From NCBI GenBank assembly GCA_029260055.1, contig JAJDDX010000138.1, forward strand, positions 1 to 37,458: a stretch of 37,458 bases of DNA, written 5' to 3'. Made by a program: the position numbers and the translations under genes. This document shows, one piece after another, positions 1 to 7,997 of the stretch (within the stretch, counting starts at the first letter, position 1; every line of letters starts with the position of its first letter). Source of the stretch: Phycisphaerae bacterium (GTDB lineage: Bacteria > Planctomycetota > Phycisphaerae > UBA1845). Below the pieces are notes generated by a model that did not search any database, had not been told where the DNA came from, and was given only the letters and a program-made list of their open reading frames with translations.

Positions 1-2464
1 CGCCGTCGTCGCTCCCGAGTTCGAGCACGGCGGGCTGGCTCGCGGGCGAGAAGACGCGTGTCCGGAGATATGCCACCACGTCGGCACCCTCCATGACGGC
101 ACCGAGATCAATCCGCCAGACGGGCCCGCTACTGTCGTCCATGGGGTACGGCCGCCACTCGACCTCGCCGGCCTTCGGGTCTTCCGGTGGGAACGCCACG
201 CCGAACATCTGGCTTCCGGTCTTCTTGCCGTCCGTGTAGGGGCCGGACACGAGCCAATCGGTGATGTGCCCGTCGTAAGTGGCAATCTTATCCAGCACCG
301 CCAAAGCACGGTCGCGGATGTCGTCCGGCACCTCGGTGGCCAGGACCCTCGCCATGGCCGCCTCGCATCGCGGCCAATCCTTCCCGACGACCGCCTCCGC
401 CACGCCCACCATCGCCACCGCTGCCTCACCGCGCAGTGCCTCGTCATCGAGACGTGGGTCGAGCACCGCCAGTGCCGCGCCGTCCTTGACGCCGCCCACG
501 CCCGCGAGCAGGAGTTTGGTTTCTTCAGGTCGTCGGGCGACATCGATACCGGCCACGTGCATCTTCACCGTGGTCGCGGCATCGCGATCCGACGCGAGGC
601 CCAACACGCGGGCATAGCCACGGAGGGCAAGCACGTTGTGCGTCAACTCCGCCGAATCACGGGCCACCGCCAGCAAGTCATCGGCAGCTGAGGCATCGGG
701 CCACTCCGCGAGCGTACGCACGGCGGCTTCAACGGCCTCGGCTCGATCGTCGGCAAGTGCCGTGCGAACCTCGGCGAGAGCCTCATCGCCTCCGACTCGA
801 CCGAGGACCCGCAGCAAACAGCAGAACGTCGGCGTGGGCTGCCCGTCGGCCGCCGCGATGACCGTCGCCACAAGAGCCGGCACGTCCGCCGCGCGCTTGA
901 CCGTGGCGGCGATAGCGCTGACGAGTGCTTCTCTTTCATCTTCCGCATCCGCTTCCGTCAGCAGCGCGATCAGAGCAGGCGTCGAGTTGGGAGCCGCGAG
1001 CATCTCGAGCGCCCCGGCTGCGGCAATGCGAACGGCTTCGTCCGCGTCCCGGCTTGCCGCAAAGACGATGCCCGTCTCGCCGAGCGCAGCACGGCCCGCG
1101 AGAACCATCAGCAGGTCGATCTTCATGTGCGTGGGAGCCTTGCGGATCGCGGCTGCGACTGTCTTGGTAACCTGGCCGCCCGAAATCCCGCACAGCGCGT
1201 CGCGGGCGGCTTGACGCTGCTCTTCCACATCCGTGTCCAATGCAGTAAGGAGCGCGTCGACTGCTCTTGTCTGGCCTAGCTTCGACGCAGCGTCGATCGC
1301 AGCCAGTCGAACATCCGGGTCCTCATCCTTCAGTGCCGCGAGCGCAGCCGGCAGTGCCGATTGGTCACCGCGCACGCTCAACACACCGAGCATACCGGCA
1401 CGGCCGGCGGGCGTGGCAGTATCGAGCCGCGCGATGAGCGAGCGCGTGACGGCTCGGCCCGGAATGGTCGCTGCAAGCTTGGCGGCCGCCGCTCGCAGCT
1501 CCAGGCTGTCACTGTCCAACGCCGCTATCACGTCGTCGATCGCCCGATCGCCCAGGACAGTGGCCAGTGTCTCCAGCGCCGCACAGTGAACGTGGACCGC
1601 ATGGCCGTCCTCGTGTTCGGCGATCAGTTTGCGAATGATCGAGACGGCATCCGCCTGTTTCCTGTGCTCGTCCAGGCTGAGCGCAAACGTCAGCAATCGG
1701 TCGATGGCTTGCGATCGCTCGACGAGCGACGTAGCGCGCGTGGCTTCCACGAGTACCTGACGTGCGGCGGGATCACCGCAGCGAGCGAGCGCGTCCAGCG
1801 CCGCGCGGCGGAGCATCGGATCATCAGATTTCGCTGCCTGTAAGAAGGCGGGGACGGACTTCCTGTCGCCGAGCACACCGAGCGCGCTGACGATCGTGAC
1901 TCGATCCAAGCCCGTCGTCTTCGGCAGCGCCTCGCGAAACACGGTTGACACCCTCTGGACCCTCGCGCTGTGTGCCGCGGCGATGGTCAGCAGCGTACGT
2001 GCCGCGGGCGCACACAGGCCGTCAGCGGTAAGACAGCGTCCAAGCGACGCGGCCGCACGGTCCGTTCCCGGGAATTCGAGTTGCTCGATGAGAAAGACCT
2101 TGGCGGAAACCGTCAGCTCCGAGTCCAGCGCCTCGCCGACCACGTCAATGAACCGCCGCCGCACGGCGCGACCCTCCCGAGTCGCCGCGTGTATCGCGAG
2201 TGCGTGCAGTGCCATGCGAGGCTTGGTGTCATCACCCGTGCCGGGGTCGACCAGCATGTAGCACAGCGAGCGTATCGCGTCGGCGTCCAGACGAGCCAGA
2301 TCGCGCTTCAGTGCGGACGTGTCCAAGGCGGTCTGTGCCGGAATCCGTTCCAGTAGCGCAGGCACATCGGGACTCGGTCCACCCGCCAGCCCGAACGGTG
2401 TCCCGGTCGAGGCGCATCCGACGGCCAGAACAGCTATGCATGTCACGGCAAGTCCGGCAAGCAT
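1..2464 (-). CDS. HEAT-repeat lipoprotein 1 (C-terminus beyond window)
   Basis: An open reading frame of about 821 codons begins with ATG at 2464 and runs off the left edge. The N-terminus is a lipoprotein signal with lipobox LAVGC, so the mature protein is probably lipidated at Cys17 and anchored in a membrane. The body is alpha-helical HEAT-type repeats, for example DPDVRLAAIDAASKLG and DEAVRIAAAGALEMLA, which usually act as protein-binding scaffolds. Near the window edge the sequence passes into the segment WLVSGPYTDGKK, AFPPEDPKAGEVEW and LELGSDDG. This matches the C-terminal jelly-roll domain of the paralogue at 11384-13978 (FSGPYEQEDKSG, IGSDDGVKVWLNG). Like that paralogue it lies directly downstream of a Tat-exported Gfo/Idh gene, here with a gap of about 200 nt. 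Function is unknown; a scaffold or surface-binding role is inference. Confidence 0.85.
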   Translation of the reverse strand, partial: MLAGLAVTCIAVLAVGCASTGTPFGLAGGPSPDVPALLERIPAQTALDTSALKRDLARLDADAIRSLCYMLVDPGTGDDTKPRMALHALAIHAATREGRAVRRRFIDVVGEALDSELTVSAKVFLIEQLEFPGTDRAAASLGRCLTADGLCAPAARTLLTIAAAHSARVQRVSTVFREALPKTTGLDRVTIVSALGVLGDRKSVPAFLQAAKSDDPMLRRAALDALARCGDPAARQVLVEATRATSLVERSQAIDRLLTFALSLDEHRKQADAVSIIRKLIAEHEDGHAVHVHCAALETLATVLGDRAIDDVIAALDSDSLELRAAAAKLAATIPGRAVTRSLIARLDTATPAGRAGMLGVLSVRGDQSALPAALAALKDEDPDVRLAAIDAASKLGQTRAVDALLTALDTDVEEQRQAARDALCGISGGQVTKTVAAAIRKAPTHMKIDLLMVLAGRAALGETGIVFAASRDADEAVRIAAAGALEMLAAPNSTPALIALLTEADAEDEREALVSAIAATVKRAADVPALVATVIAAADGQPTPTFCCLLRVLGRVGGDEALAEVRTALADDRAEAVEAAVRTLAEWPDASAADDLLAVARDSAELTHNVLALRGYARVLGLASDRDAATTVKMHVAGIDVARRPEETKLLLAGVGGVKDGAALAVLDPRLDDEALRGEAAVAMVGVAEAVVGKDWPRCEAAMARVLATEVPDDIRDRALAVLDKIATYDGHITDWLVSGPYTDGKKTGSQMFGVAFPPEDPKAGEVEWRPYPMDDSSGPVWRIDLGAVMEGADVVAYLRTRVFSPASQPAVLELGSDDG

Positions 2465-2514
2465 CGCTCGATGAATCTCGGCGTGAAGACGCCGCCCACC
2501 GCGCCGTCTCGCGA

Positions 2515-2556
2515 CCCCCCTCTTTCCCCCCTTGCCAAGGGGGGACGAAAGGGGGG
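2515..2556. repeat. C-run/G-run palindromic intergenic repeat
   Basis: Between Gfo/Idh A and HEAT lipoprotein 1 there is a nested palindrome made of C-runs followed by matching G-runs. The core at 2526-2544 is CCCCCCTTG, one base, then CAAGGGGGG (9-bp arms). Outer, imperfect arms are CCCCCCTCTTTC and GACGAAAGGGGGG. I recall very similar C-run/G-run palindromes dispersed between genes in many GC-rich bacteria, so this is probably a REP or MITE-like element. It could also fold as a hairpin in the transcript between the two genes. Confidence 0.6.
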
Positions 2557-2668
2557 TTCCGTCGCCGGATACCGGAAGCTCTGCGGGAACCCGCGGCTCA
2601 GACTGAGTACGTTCTATCGCTATCATTCGATGTATCCCTGTCTGGGAAAGGCGTTCAGACTGACGCTG

Positions 2669-3958
2669 CTACAGGTGCCACGGGGCACGCATCGGAAGAT
2701 CCACGAGACGGTTCGCCTCTTCGTCGCTGATGACCTCCTGCTTGTCGGGGTCCCAGCGGACAGCCCGCCCGGTTCGGATCGCTATGTTGGCCAGGTTGAC
2801 CAGCGAACATGACCGGTGCGTCACCTCGATGTTGCCGCCCGGCTGCTGCCGCGTGCGCACTGCCGTCTCGAAGTCGATCAACGGCTCGGGATCGGGCATC
2901 GAACGCAACTGGTCGAACAGACCCGGCGGATCGGTTCGGTAGTTGTCGTAGACCTTTCCCTTAGGCCCTTCCATGAACGGCAAGCCCTTCTCCTCGGGCG
3001 GGCCCCATTCGCCGCTTTTCAGGATGATCCGCGTATCGTCCGCGTACTTCAGCACGACCGTTCCCCACAACCCCACGGCATCCGGGTGCGGCGGCCAAGG
3101 GGCGTCGGCTGAGATTTCGACTGGGCCCGTATGATCCTTGCCGAGGAAGTACTGCACCGGGTCGAGGTAGTGCTGACCCATGTCGCTCAGTCCGCCACCG
3201 TCGTAGTCCCAATAGCCACGGAAGCTCTGGTGGACACGGTGCGGATGGTACGGCTTGACCGGTGCCGGGCCTTGCCACATATCGTAATCCAGCTCAGCCG
3301 GCACCGCCTCCGGAGTGAGGTTGTGCTTCCCGCTCCACATCGCGATCTTCCAGTTGAAACCCTGCTCGGGCGTGACGCGCACCGTCAGCGGCGTGCCGAG
3401 CAAGCCGCTCGACACGAGCTTGCGAAGCATCTTCGATGCACCGAAGCGGTAGTAGTTCCCGAATCGCCCGTGCGTGTTGACCTGATACACCCGGCCATGA
3501 CGCTTCACGGCGTCAACCAGCGCCTGACCTTCGCGGATGAACTTCGTGACCGGCTTCTCGCCAAAGATGTCCTTGCCGGTTTGAGCGGCTGCGATGGCGA
3601 TCAGCGCGTGCCAGTGCGGCGGCGTGGCGATGTGGACCGTGTCGATGTCATCCCGTTCCAGCACCTCGCGGAAGTCGGAATAGCCGGTACACCCTCGCCC
3701 CGCCTTGTCGATTGCGCTCTCGAGGTGTTTCCGGTCGACATCGCAGACCGCCAGCGTCACCGGCGGCTTACCCTCCTCGTTGGGAAGGACGTGCCAGTGC
3801 CCCATGCCACCGGTACCAATCACCGCCCGCGTGATGACCTCACTCGGCGGTGTGTAGCCGGGGCCGCCAAGCACGTGCCTGGGCACAATCGTGAAGGCGG
3901 CGGCGGCGGCAGCCGAACTGCGCACAAACTCGCGCCGCGTAATCCTTCGTTTCGCCAT
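2669..3958 (-). CDS. Tat-exported Gfo/Idh/MocA oxidoreductase A
   Basis: The protein has 429 residues. Start ATG 3958 is chosen because AGGAG lies 8 nt upstream; ATG 3964 would be only 2 nt from that site. A Tat signal TRREFVRS (residues 7-14) and a hydrophobic Ala-rich stretch indicate export folded with its cofactor. The Rossmann motif GTGGMG (about 48-53), DVDR, ATPPHWH and the family Lys motif GEKPV (about 133-137) are present. The C-terminus RAPWHL resembles Gfo/Idh C (RAPWRL). Family members are NAD(P)-dependent sugar or cyclitol oxidoreductases, and Tat-exported forms such as Zymomonas GFOR hold the cofactor tightly. The substrate is unknown. It precedes HEAT lipoprotein 1 and follows apbE with a 91-nt gap. 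Confidence 0.92.
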   Translation of the reverse strand: MAKRRITRREFVRSSAAAAAAFTIVPRHVLGGPGYTPPSEVITRAVIGTGGMGHWHVLPNEEGKPPVTLAVCDVDRKHLESAIDKAGRGCTGYSDFREVLERDDIDTVHIATPPHWHALIAIAAAQTGKDIFGEKPVTKFIREGQALVDAVKRHGRVYQVNTHGRFGNYYRFGASKMLRKLVSSGLLGTPLTVRVTPEQGFNWKIAMWSGKHNLTPEAVPAELDYDMWQGPAPVKPYHPHRVHQSFRGYWDYDGGGLSDMGQHYLDPVQYFLGKDHTGPVEISADAPWPPHPDAVGLWGTVVLKYADDTRIILKSGEWGPPEEKGLPFMEGPKGKVYDNYRTDPPGLFDQLRSMPDPEPLIDFETAVRTRQQPGGNIEVTHRSCSLVNLANIAIRTGRAVRWDPDKQEVISDEEANRLVDLPMRAPWHL

Positions 3959-4049
3959 ACTCATAACTCCTATGCCACGGGACAGGGACGACGTCCTCGG
4001 CTTTGCGAGCCGCATCAATCCCGTTCGTTCTACGTTGTCGCGCCCGCGC

Positions 4050-4973
4050 TCAAGACGAAGACGCCTCGGTCATCTCGAATCCCGCACCGACCCTTACTAT
4101 CTCGAAGTCGCCATCGGTCGGCAACGCCAGCGCCGCGGAAACTTCGCTCTGCGCTCCGCAATACGCCTCAACTTCCGAAAAGGACATCACCATGAAAGCC
4201 GTCGACAGCGCGTCCGCCAGAGCCGCCGACGGCGCCTTCGCCCACGCGCCGAGCGCCGACTCCGCCGGTTGCCCGGTTCGTGGATCGATAATGTGTGCTC
4301 CATGGTGGAAGCGGCCGGAGCCGCTCAGGGCCTCGTCGCAGAGCCCGACGGTTCCCACCGACCGCTCGACGCAACCGGGTTGCCGGAGCTGCACCAACCA
4401 TACGCCGCCGGCCGCGCCAGTGCCCAGCGACAGCGCGGTACTCTGTCCGGATTGCACAAGCGCGGATTCCACGCTCCACTCACGCAGCAACTCGGCAATC
4501 CGATCAACCGCGTACCCTTTTCCGATACCGCCGAGGTCGATAGACAAACCGTCAGCCTTACGGATCACGGTGTGGTCGTTCGTGTCGAGTTCGAGAAGCT
4601 GCATTCCGATCGGCCGATCGGGTCTGGCGTCACCGGCGGCTGTCACATCGAACGCGCCTCGAGTGCCGCCATGCACCGCAGCCGCCAACTCGAGACACTC
4701 GAACGTCTCCGGACCGACCTTGACCGCCTGACCGCACGCCGACTGATTGATCCTCGCCACATCACTGTGATCGACGAATCGGCTCAGCTCTTGTTCCATC
4801 CGATCGACTTCGTCGAAGGCGGCGCGGGCCGCATGCTCGGCGTAATCCGCTTCGTCACCGACGATAAGCAACTCGAAGGTACAAGCCATCGCCTCATGCG
4901 CGAAGCGATGACACGGCCGGCCGCCATCCTCACGTCGGCGGCGGTGTGGCGGGTTGCCGGGCTCGCCGATCAA
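4050..4973 (-). CDS. apbE: FAD:protein FMN transferase (ApbE family)
   Basis: The protein has 307 residues. ApbE enzymes move FMN from FAD onto a Ser/Thr in exported redox proteins, using Mg2+. Visible family motifs are HEAMACTFELL (26-36), FDVTAAGD (108-115), DLGGIGKGYAVDR (146-158), HIIDPRTGQP (227-236) and ADALSTAFMV (253-262), which includes the metal/FAD-binding Asp and Thr. The usual GG-S/D turn after the sixth strand reads SGQST. The N-terminus is Arg-rich and hydrophilic, with no signal peptide or lipobox, although most ApbE proteins are periplasmic or lipidated. ATG overlaps the stop of the upstream glycosyltransferase gene (ATGA), so translation is probably coupled. No neighbour carries a clear [ST]GA[ST] acceptor motif, so the substrate must be encoded elsewhere or be non-canonical. 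Confidence 0.92.
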   Translation of the reverse strand: MIGEPGNPPHRRRREDGGRPCHRFAHEAMACTFELLIVGDEADYAEHAARAAFDEVDRMEQELSRFVDHSDVARINQSACGQAVKVGPETFECLELAAAVHGGTRGAFDVTAAGDARPDRPIGMQLLELDTNDHTVIRKADGLSIDLGGIGKGYAVDRIAELLREWSVESALVQSGQSTALSLGTGAAGGVWLVQLRQPGCVERSVGTVGLCDEALSGSGRFHHGAHIIDPRTGQPAESALGAWAKAPSAALADALSTAFMVMSFSEVEAYCGAQSEVSAALALPTDGDFEIVRVGAGFEMTEASSS

Positions 4974-6550
4974 GGTCGCTCCTTTCCCGAGGTTGGCGAT
5001 GACCGAATGGTCGCCCGGCCGCGAAGGAACTCATCCCACAGCGTTCGTTCGACATAGAGCGTAAGAGCGACGTCGGGTCGCAGGCCGTAGAAGCTACTGA
5101 CATAGGGTTCCCGCAGCCTCTCGTCAAGTTCGGCCGACACATCGGTGGTGGCCACAAGCACGGGCGCGTCCAGCTCCTCCGGGAACTGCTCCCAGTAGCC
5201 GACGTGCTGCAAGCGCCGCAGGTACCACGGCAGAGGCCAGTAGTCTCCGCCGAGCACGTAGACCACCATGCGGTCGCGATCCTGATGCAATGCCGCGAGC
5301 TGCTCAATCCGCTCGGCGAGGCGCACCGCGTCGTTGACCGGATGGGCATATACATAAGGATTGCGCGGATCGGCACAGAACCTCGTGTTGCCGCGATGAG
5401 CCTGCCAGCCTAGCTGCACGCACGCCGCGATCAGCACGGCCGCGCCCACCACCTGAACCGATCGGAAACGCAAGATGCGAACGAGCGCCACGGCGCCGAC
5501 CCCCGCAAGCAGGATCATCCCATGAAGAAAGCCCAGCATGCACCACGGCGTCTTGTACGGAATCGTCGAGTAGATCAGGGCAAGGATGACCGTGTAGATC
5601 GTCACGAAGCGAAGGAGCGCTGTGTTCGTGTCGTTCGATCCGCCACCGCGCACCGCCACGACCGCCCCAATCAGAGCAAGCCCGAGGATCAGCGCTTCGG
5701 ACCACGAAGGGCCCGGCGCGTAGTGCGTGTAGAGCAGCAGGCGGAAGTAGTAGTACCAGGGATGATCGTGCAACCCGCTACCGCCGGCCCGCTCGAAATA
5801 CGTCGGGTAGGCACGCCACGCGTCGATCACACCTTCGGGATGAGTAAAGAAGGAAGAGAACAGCAGGCTCGATGCGAGTGCCGCTGCCACGACAGCCCCG
5901 ATCAAGACCGGCACGCGCAAGTAGGAACGGTAGGAGGTCGCCCCGCCTCCCTTGCGAATCCACCAAGCCGTCAACACGAGCGCGGCAAGAAGCGAACCGA
6001 AAGCGATAATGCTCGTCTCTTTCGTGGCGTGCATCAGGCCTGCGCCGACGCCGGCTGCGATCGCCCATACCGCCCGCTTCGTCACCACATAGCGCCACCC
6101 CGCCACGATCACCAGGAACGTGAAGAAGACCAGAAGCGTCTCTTGGATGTAGTACCGGCTGTAAAAGACCATCGCCGGAGATACCGCGATCAACGCAGCC
6201 GCGCAGCCCGTCTGCGCCTTGCCCCATCCGTCCACGAATAGCAGCAGCAGAAGGATGAGCCCCGCACCGAACAGCACCGGTAGAAGACGGAAGACGCGCG
6301 CGTCGGTTTGCCCGAGGTCGTCCGCACCGCTGATCCAAACCAGCGGCAACGTCAGGTAGTAGAGCGTCGGACCGTGGTACTCCTCGGGGTCGTAATGGTA
6401 CGCCCCCGACTGCCAGAGCCCGCCGAACTTGATCGCGTGAACGGCTTCATCGCCGTGCATCGGCCGCCGATCGAGCCCCGGCAGACGCATCGTAAGCGCC
6501 CCCGCCGTGGCAAGCAGAATCCAAACGGCAATGAGCCGATGTCGCTTCAT
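4970..6550 (-). CDS. Agl23/TIGR03663-like membrane glycosyltransferase
   Basis: The protein has 526 residues with many hydrophobic helices, for example LLPVLFGAGLILLLLLF and VPVLIGAVVAAALASSLL. The N-terminal loop after helix 1 carries HGDEAVHAIK (32-41) with the Asp-Glu pair typical of GT-C (GT39/ArnT-like) enzymes. It is followed by YHYDPEEYHGPTLYY (51-65), which I recognise as the signature of TIGR03663, annotated as 'flippase activity-associated Agl23'. GT-C proteins transfer sugar from a lipid-phosphate carrier on the outer face of the membrane. The specific donor and acceptor are unknown. The start overlaps the preceding gene and the stop overlaps apbE, both as ATGA, so it is part of the same transcript as the cytochromes. 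Glycosylation of an exported partner is a possible role, by inference. Confidence 0.85.
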   Translation of the reverse strand: MKRHRLIAVWILLATAGALTMRLPGLDRRPMHGDEAVHAIKFGGLWQSGAYHYDPEEYHGPTLYYLTLPLVWISGADDLGQTDARVFRLLPVLFGAGLILLLLLFVDGWGKAQTGCAAALIAVSPAMVFYSRYYIQETLLVFFTFLVIVAGWRYVVTKRAVWAIAAGVGAGLMHATKETSIIAFGSLLAALVLTAWWIRKGGGATSYRSYLRVPVLIGAVVAAALASSLLFSSFFTHPEGVIDAWRAYPTYFERAGGSGLHDHPWYYYFRLLLYTHYAPGPSWSEALILGLALIGAVVAVRGGGSNDTNTALLRFVTIYTVILALIYSTIPYKTPWCMLGFLHGMILLAGVGAVALVRILRFRSVQVVGAAVLIAACVQLGWQAHRGNTRFCADPRNPYVYAHPVNDAVRLAERIEQLAALHQDRDRMVVYVLGGDYWPLPWYLRRLQHVGYWEQFPEELDAPVLVATTDVSAELDERLREPYVSSFYGLRPDVALTLYVERTLWDEFLRGRATIRSSPTSGKERP

Positions 6551-7281
6551 TTCGCCTCGAGCCCGAAGACCTCCACCTCGGTGTAGTGGTTCTGGTCGTC
6601 GGAGGTGCTGCCGTTGGACAGCAGCCGCACGTAGCGCGCCTCGACGCCCTTGCCGTCGACCAGCTTACCCTCGTAGGTCTCCCAGTACTCGAGATCACTA
6701 CCGATGCCGAGGCCGGCCGAGTTGTCGTGATCGTTGTTGAACAGCGTCTTGACGCCCGTGATGAAGTCCTTGTCGGCGCTGACCTGCACGACCACATCGT
6801 GGTAGACGCGTGCGCTGGCGTGATAATGCCACAGCACGACGGCGTGGACCTTATACTTGCCCTTCAGGTCGATCATCACGTGCTGCAGGCCGGGGCCGAG
6901 CTCGGTGTAGCTACCCTCGTTGGCTTCTTTGTCGCCATCGGTAATGAGCGCGATCGTACCGATGATCGGCTCCTCATCGCTGCTGGAGACGCGTTTGCCC
7001 TGTGCCACGTTCGCACTGCCCTTGGGCGCCAGGAACGGGCTGCGCGGCTTCTTGCGCGGCTTCTCGAGTCGCGTGCCCGGTGGTACGTGCTTGGGTGTGC
7101 CCTTGAAGGCCGGCCTCGGTAACTTCAGCTTGATCGGCGTGAGGTTCGGGTCTTTCTTCGCCGCAGCCTTGTCGTCGGCGCCGTCCCCGGCAAGGGCGAC
7201 GGTCGAAGCCGTGGCCGCCGCAACCGTCAAGGCCGCGGTAAGAAGAAGTAATCGGACGCGACACGTTGAATCATGCTTCAT
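6547..7281 (-). CDS. Exported discoidin-like (F5/8 type C-like) protein
   Basis: The protein has 244 residues from ATG 7281; an in-frame GTG at 7293 would add four residues. Both starts overlap the end of the cytochrome b gene. A signal peptide is clear (LLLLTAALTVAAATAS). A Lys/Pro-rich linker of about 60 residues follows, including KPRKKPRSPFLAPKG. The C-terminal domain, about 90-244, looks like a galactose-binding jelly roll: KRVSSSDEEP, ITDGDKEANEG, IDLKGKYKVHAVVLWHYH, RYVRLLSNGST and EVEVFGLEAK. Domains of this kind bind sugars or surfaces. Its position between cytochrome b and the glycosyltransferase, with overlapping ends, suggests a structural or substrate-binding part of the same exported system. 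No catalytic motif is seen. Confidence 0.78.
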   Translation of the reverse strand: MKHDSTCRVRLLLLTAALTVAAATASTVALAGDGADDKAAAKKDPNLTPIKLKLPRPAFKGTPKHVPPGTRLEKPRKKPRSPFLAPKGSANVAQGKRVSSSDEEPIIGTIALITDGDKEANEGSYTELGPGLQHVMIDLKGKYKVHAVVLWHYHASARVYHDVVVQVSADKDFITGVKTLFNNDHDNSAGLGIGSDLEYWETYEGKLVDGKGVEARYVRLLSNGSTSDDQNHYTEVEVFGLEAK

Positions 7282-7966
7282 GGTCTTGCTCACTCTCTGC
7301 TTTCAAACTCGATTGCCAGAGCCCGTGGTATCGCTTTGCCCATCCGGTGCTTACCTGCCCGGATATCATCGCCCGCCACGTGCCCGGCTTCGCTAACATT
7401 GTGACATAGGTATGCAGGATCACCGCGATCAGCAAGCCGAGCCCGCTGTAGCGATGAACCGCGTGTAAGATCGAAAGGCCGCGCTGTGAGAACAACGGTG
7501 TCGTCTCGAGCATCATCGAGGCCAGCGATGCAAATCCGAACACAAGCACCAGCCAGAAGAACAGCTTCTGACCGGTGTCGAAACGACCGGCGGCCGGTCG
7601 TCTTCCGCCACCGAAGTGCCCGCCGCCGCGACGGAGCCACTCGCCGTCGGGTCGCGCAAACCGGCAAGGATCAGCCAGGCTCACCGCCGTCACGCTCAAA
7701 CCGATCGCAAAGGGCAGCGAAGCCGCGACATGCGCCATCAACCACCATCCTTCGAGTCGGCCGAGGCACAGCGCACCCGCGAAACCCGTGATCGCCAAAA
7801 CCACGAAGCAGAGCGTCGTGATCGCATGGACGAAGCGCTGCCAGCCGCCCCACCGGCGCACGGTCTTCTCACCGGCGTCCGGGCCACGCGATCGGAAAAT
7901 CGCGAAGTGCCCTACGACCAGCACGACCGTCGCGACAAGACTGATTGTGGCTACCGTGGCGAACAT
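7271..7966 (-). CDS. Cytochrome b, FdnI-like (formate dehydrogenase gamma type)
   Basis: The protein has 231 residues from ATG 7966. An in-frame TTG at 8008 overlaps the cytochrome c gene and would add 14 residues, so the start is uncertain. About five hydrophobic helices are visible, including TVATISLVATVVLVVGHFAI and VHAITTLCFVVLAITGFAG. His47, His79, His171 and His185 lie in or near helices. The HAVHRYSG / ILHTY pair keeps the 14-residue His spacing known for FdnI heme ligands, and the tail WRAMISGQVSTGWAKRYHGLW resembles the FdnI quinone-site end. Such subunits carry electrons between a periplasmic c-type or iron-sulfur partner and membrane quinone. Here the partner is most likely the seven-heme cytochrome encoded just upstream. 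Confidence 0.85.
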   Translation of the reverse strand: MFATVATISLVATVVLVVGHFAIFRSRGPDAGEKTVRRWGGWQRFVHAITTLCFVVLAITGFAGALCLGRLEGWWLMAHVAASLPFAIGLSVTAVSLADPCRFARPDGEWLRRGGGHFGGGRRPAAGRFDTGQKLFFWLVLVFGFASLASMMLETTPLFSQRGLSILHAVHRYSGLGLLIAVILHTYVTMLAKPGTWRAMISGQVSTGWAKRYHGLWQSSLKAESEQDHEA

Positions 7967-7997
7967 CTCATCTCGCAAGCAGATCGGCCGCTCGGCC

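Noticed and set aside
3131-5057. Plus-strand open frames of 354 and 388 codons opposite Gfo/Idh A and apbE
   Set aside because: They are antisense to genes with clear family motifs, and the composition (Arg, His, Val) has no domain pattern.
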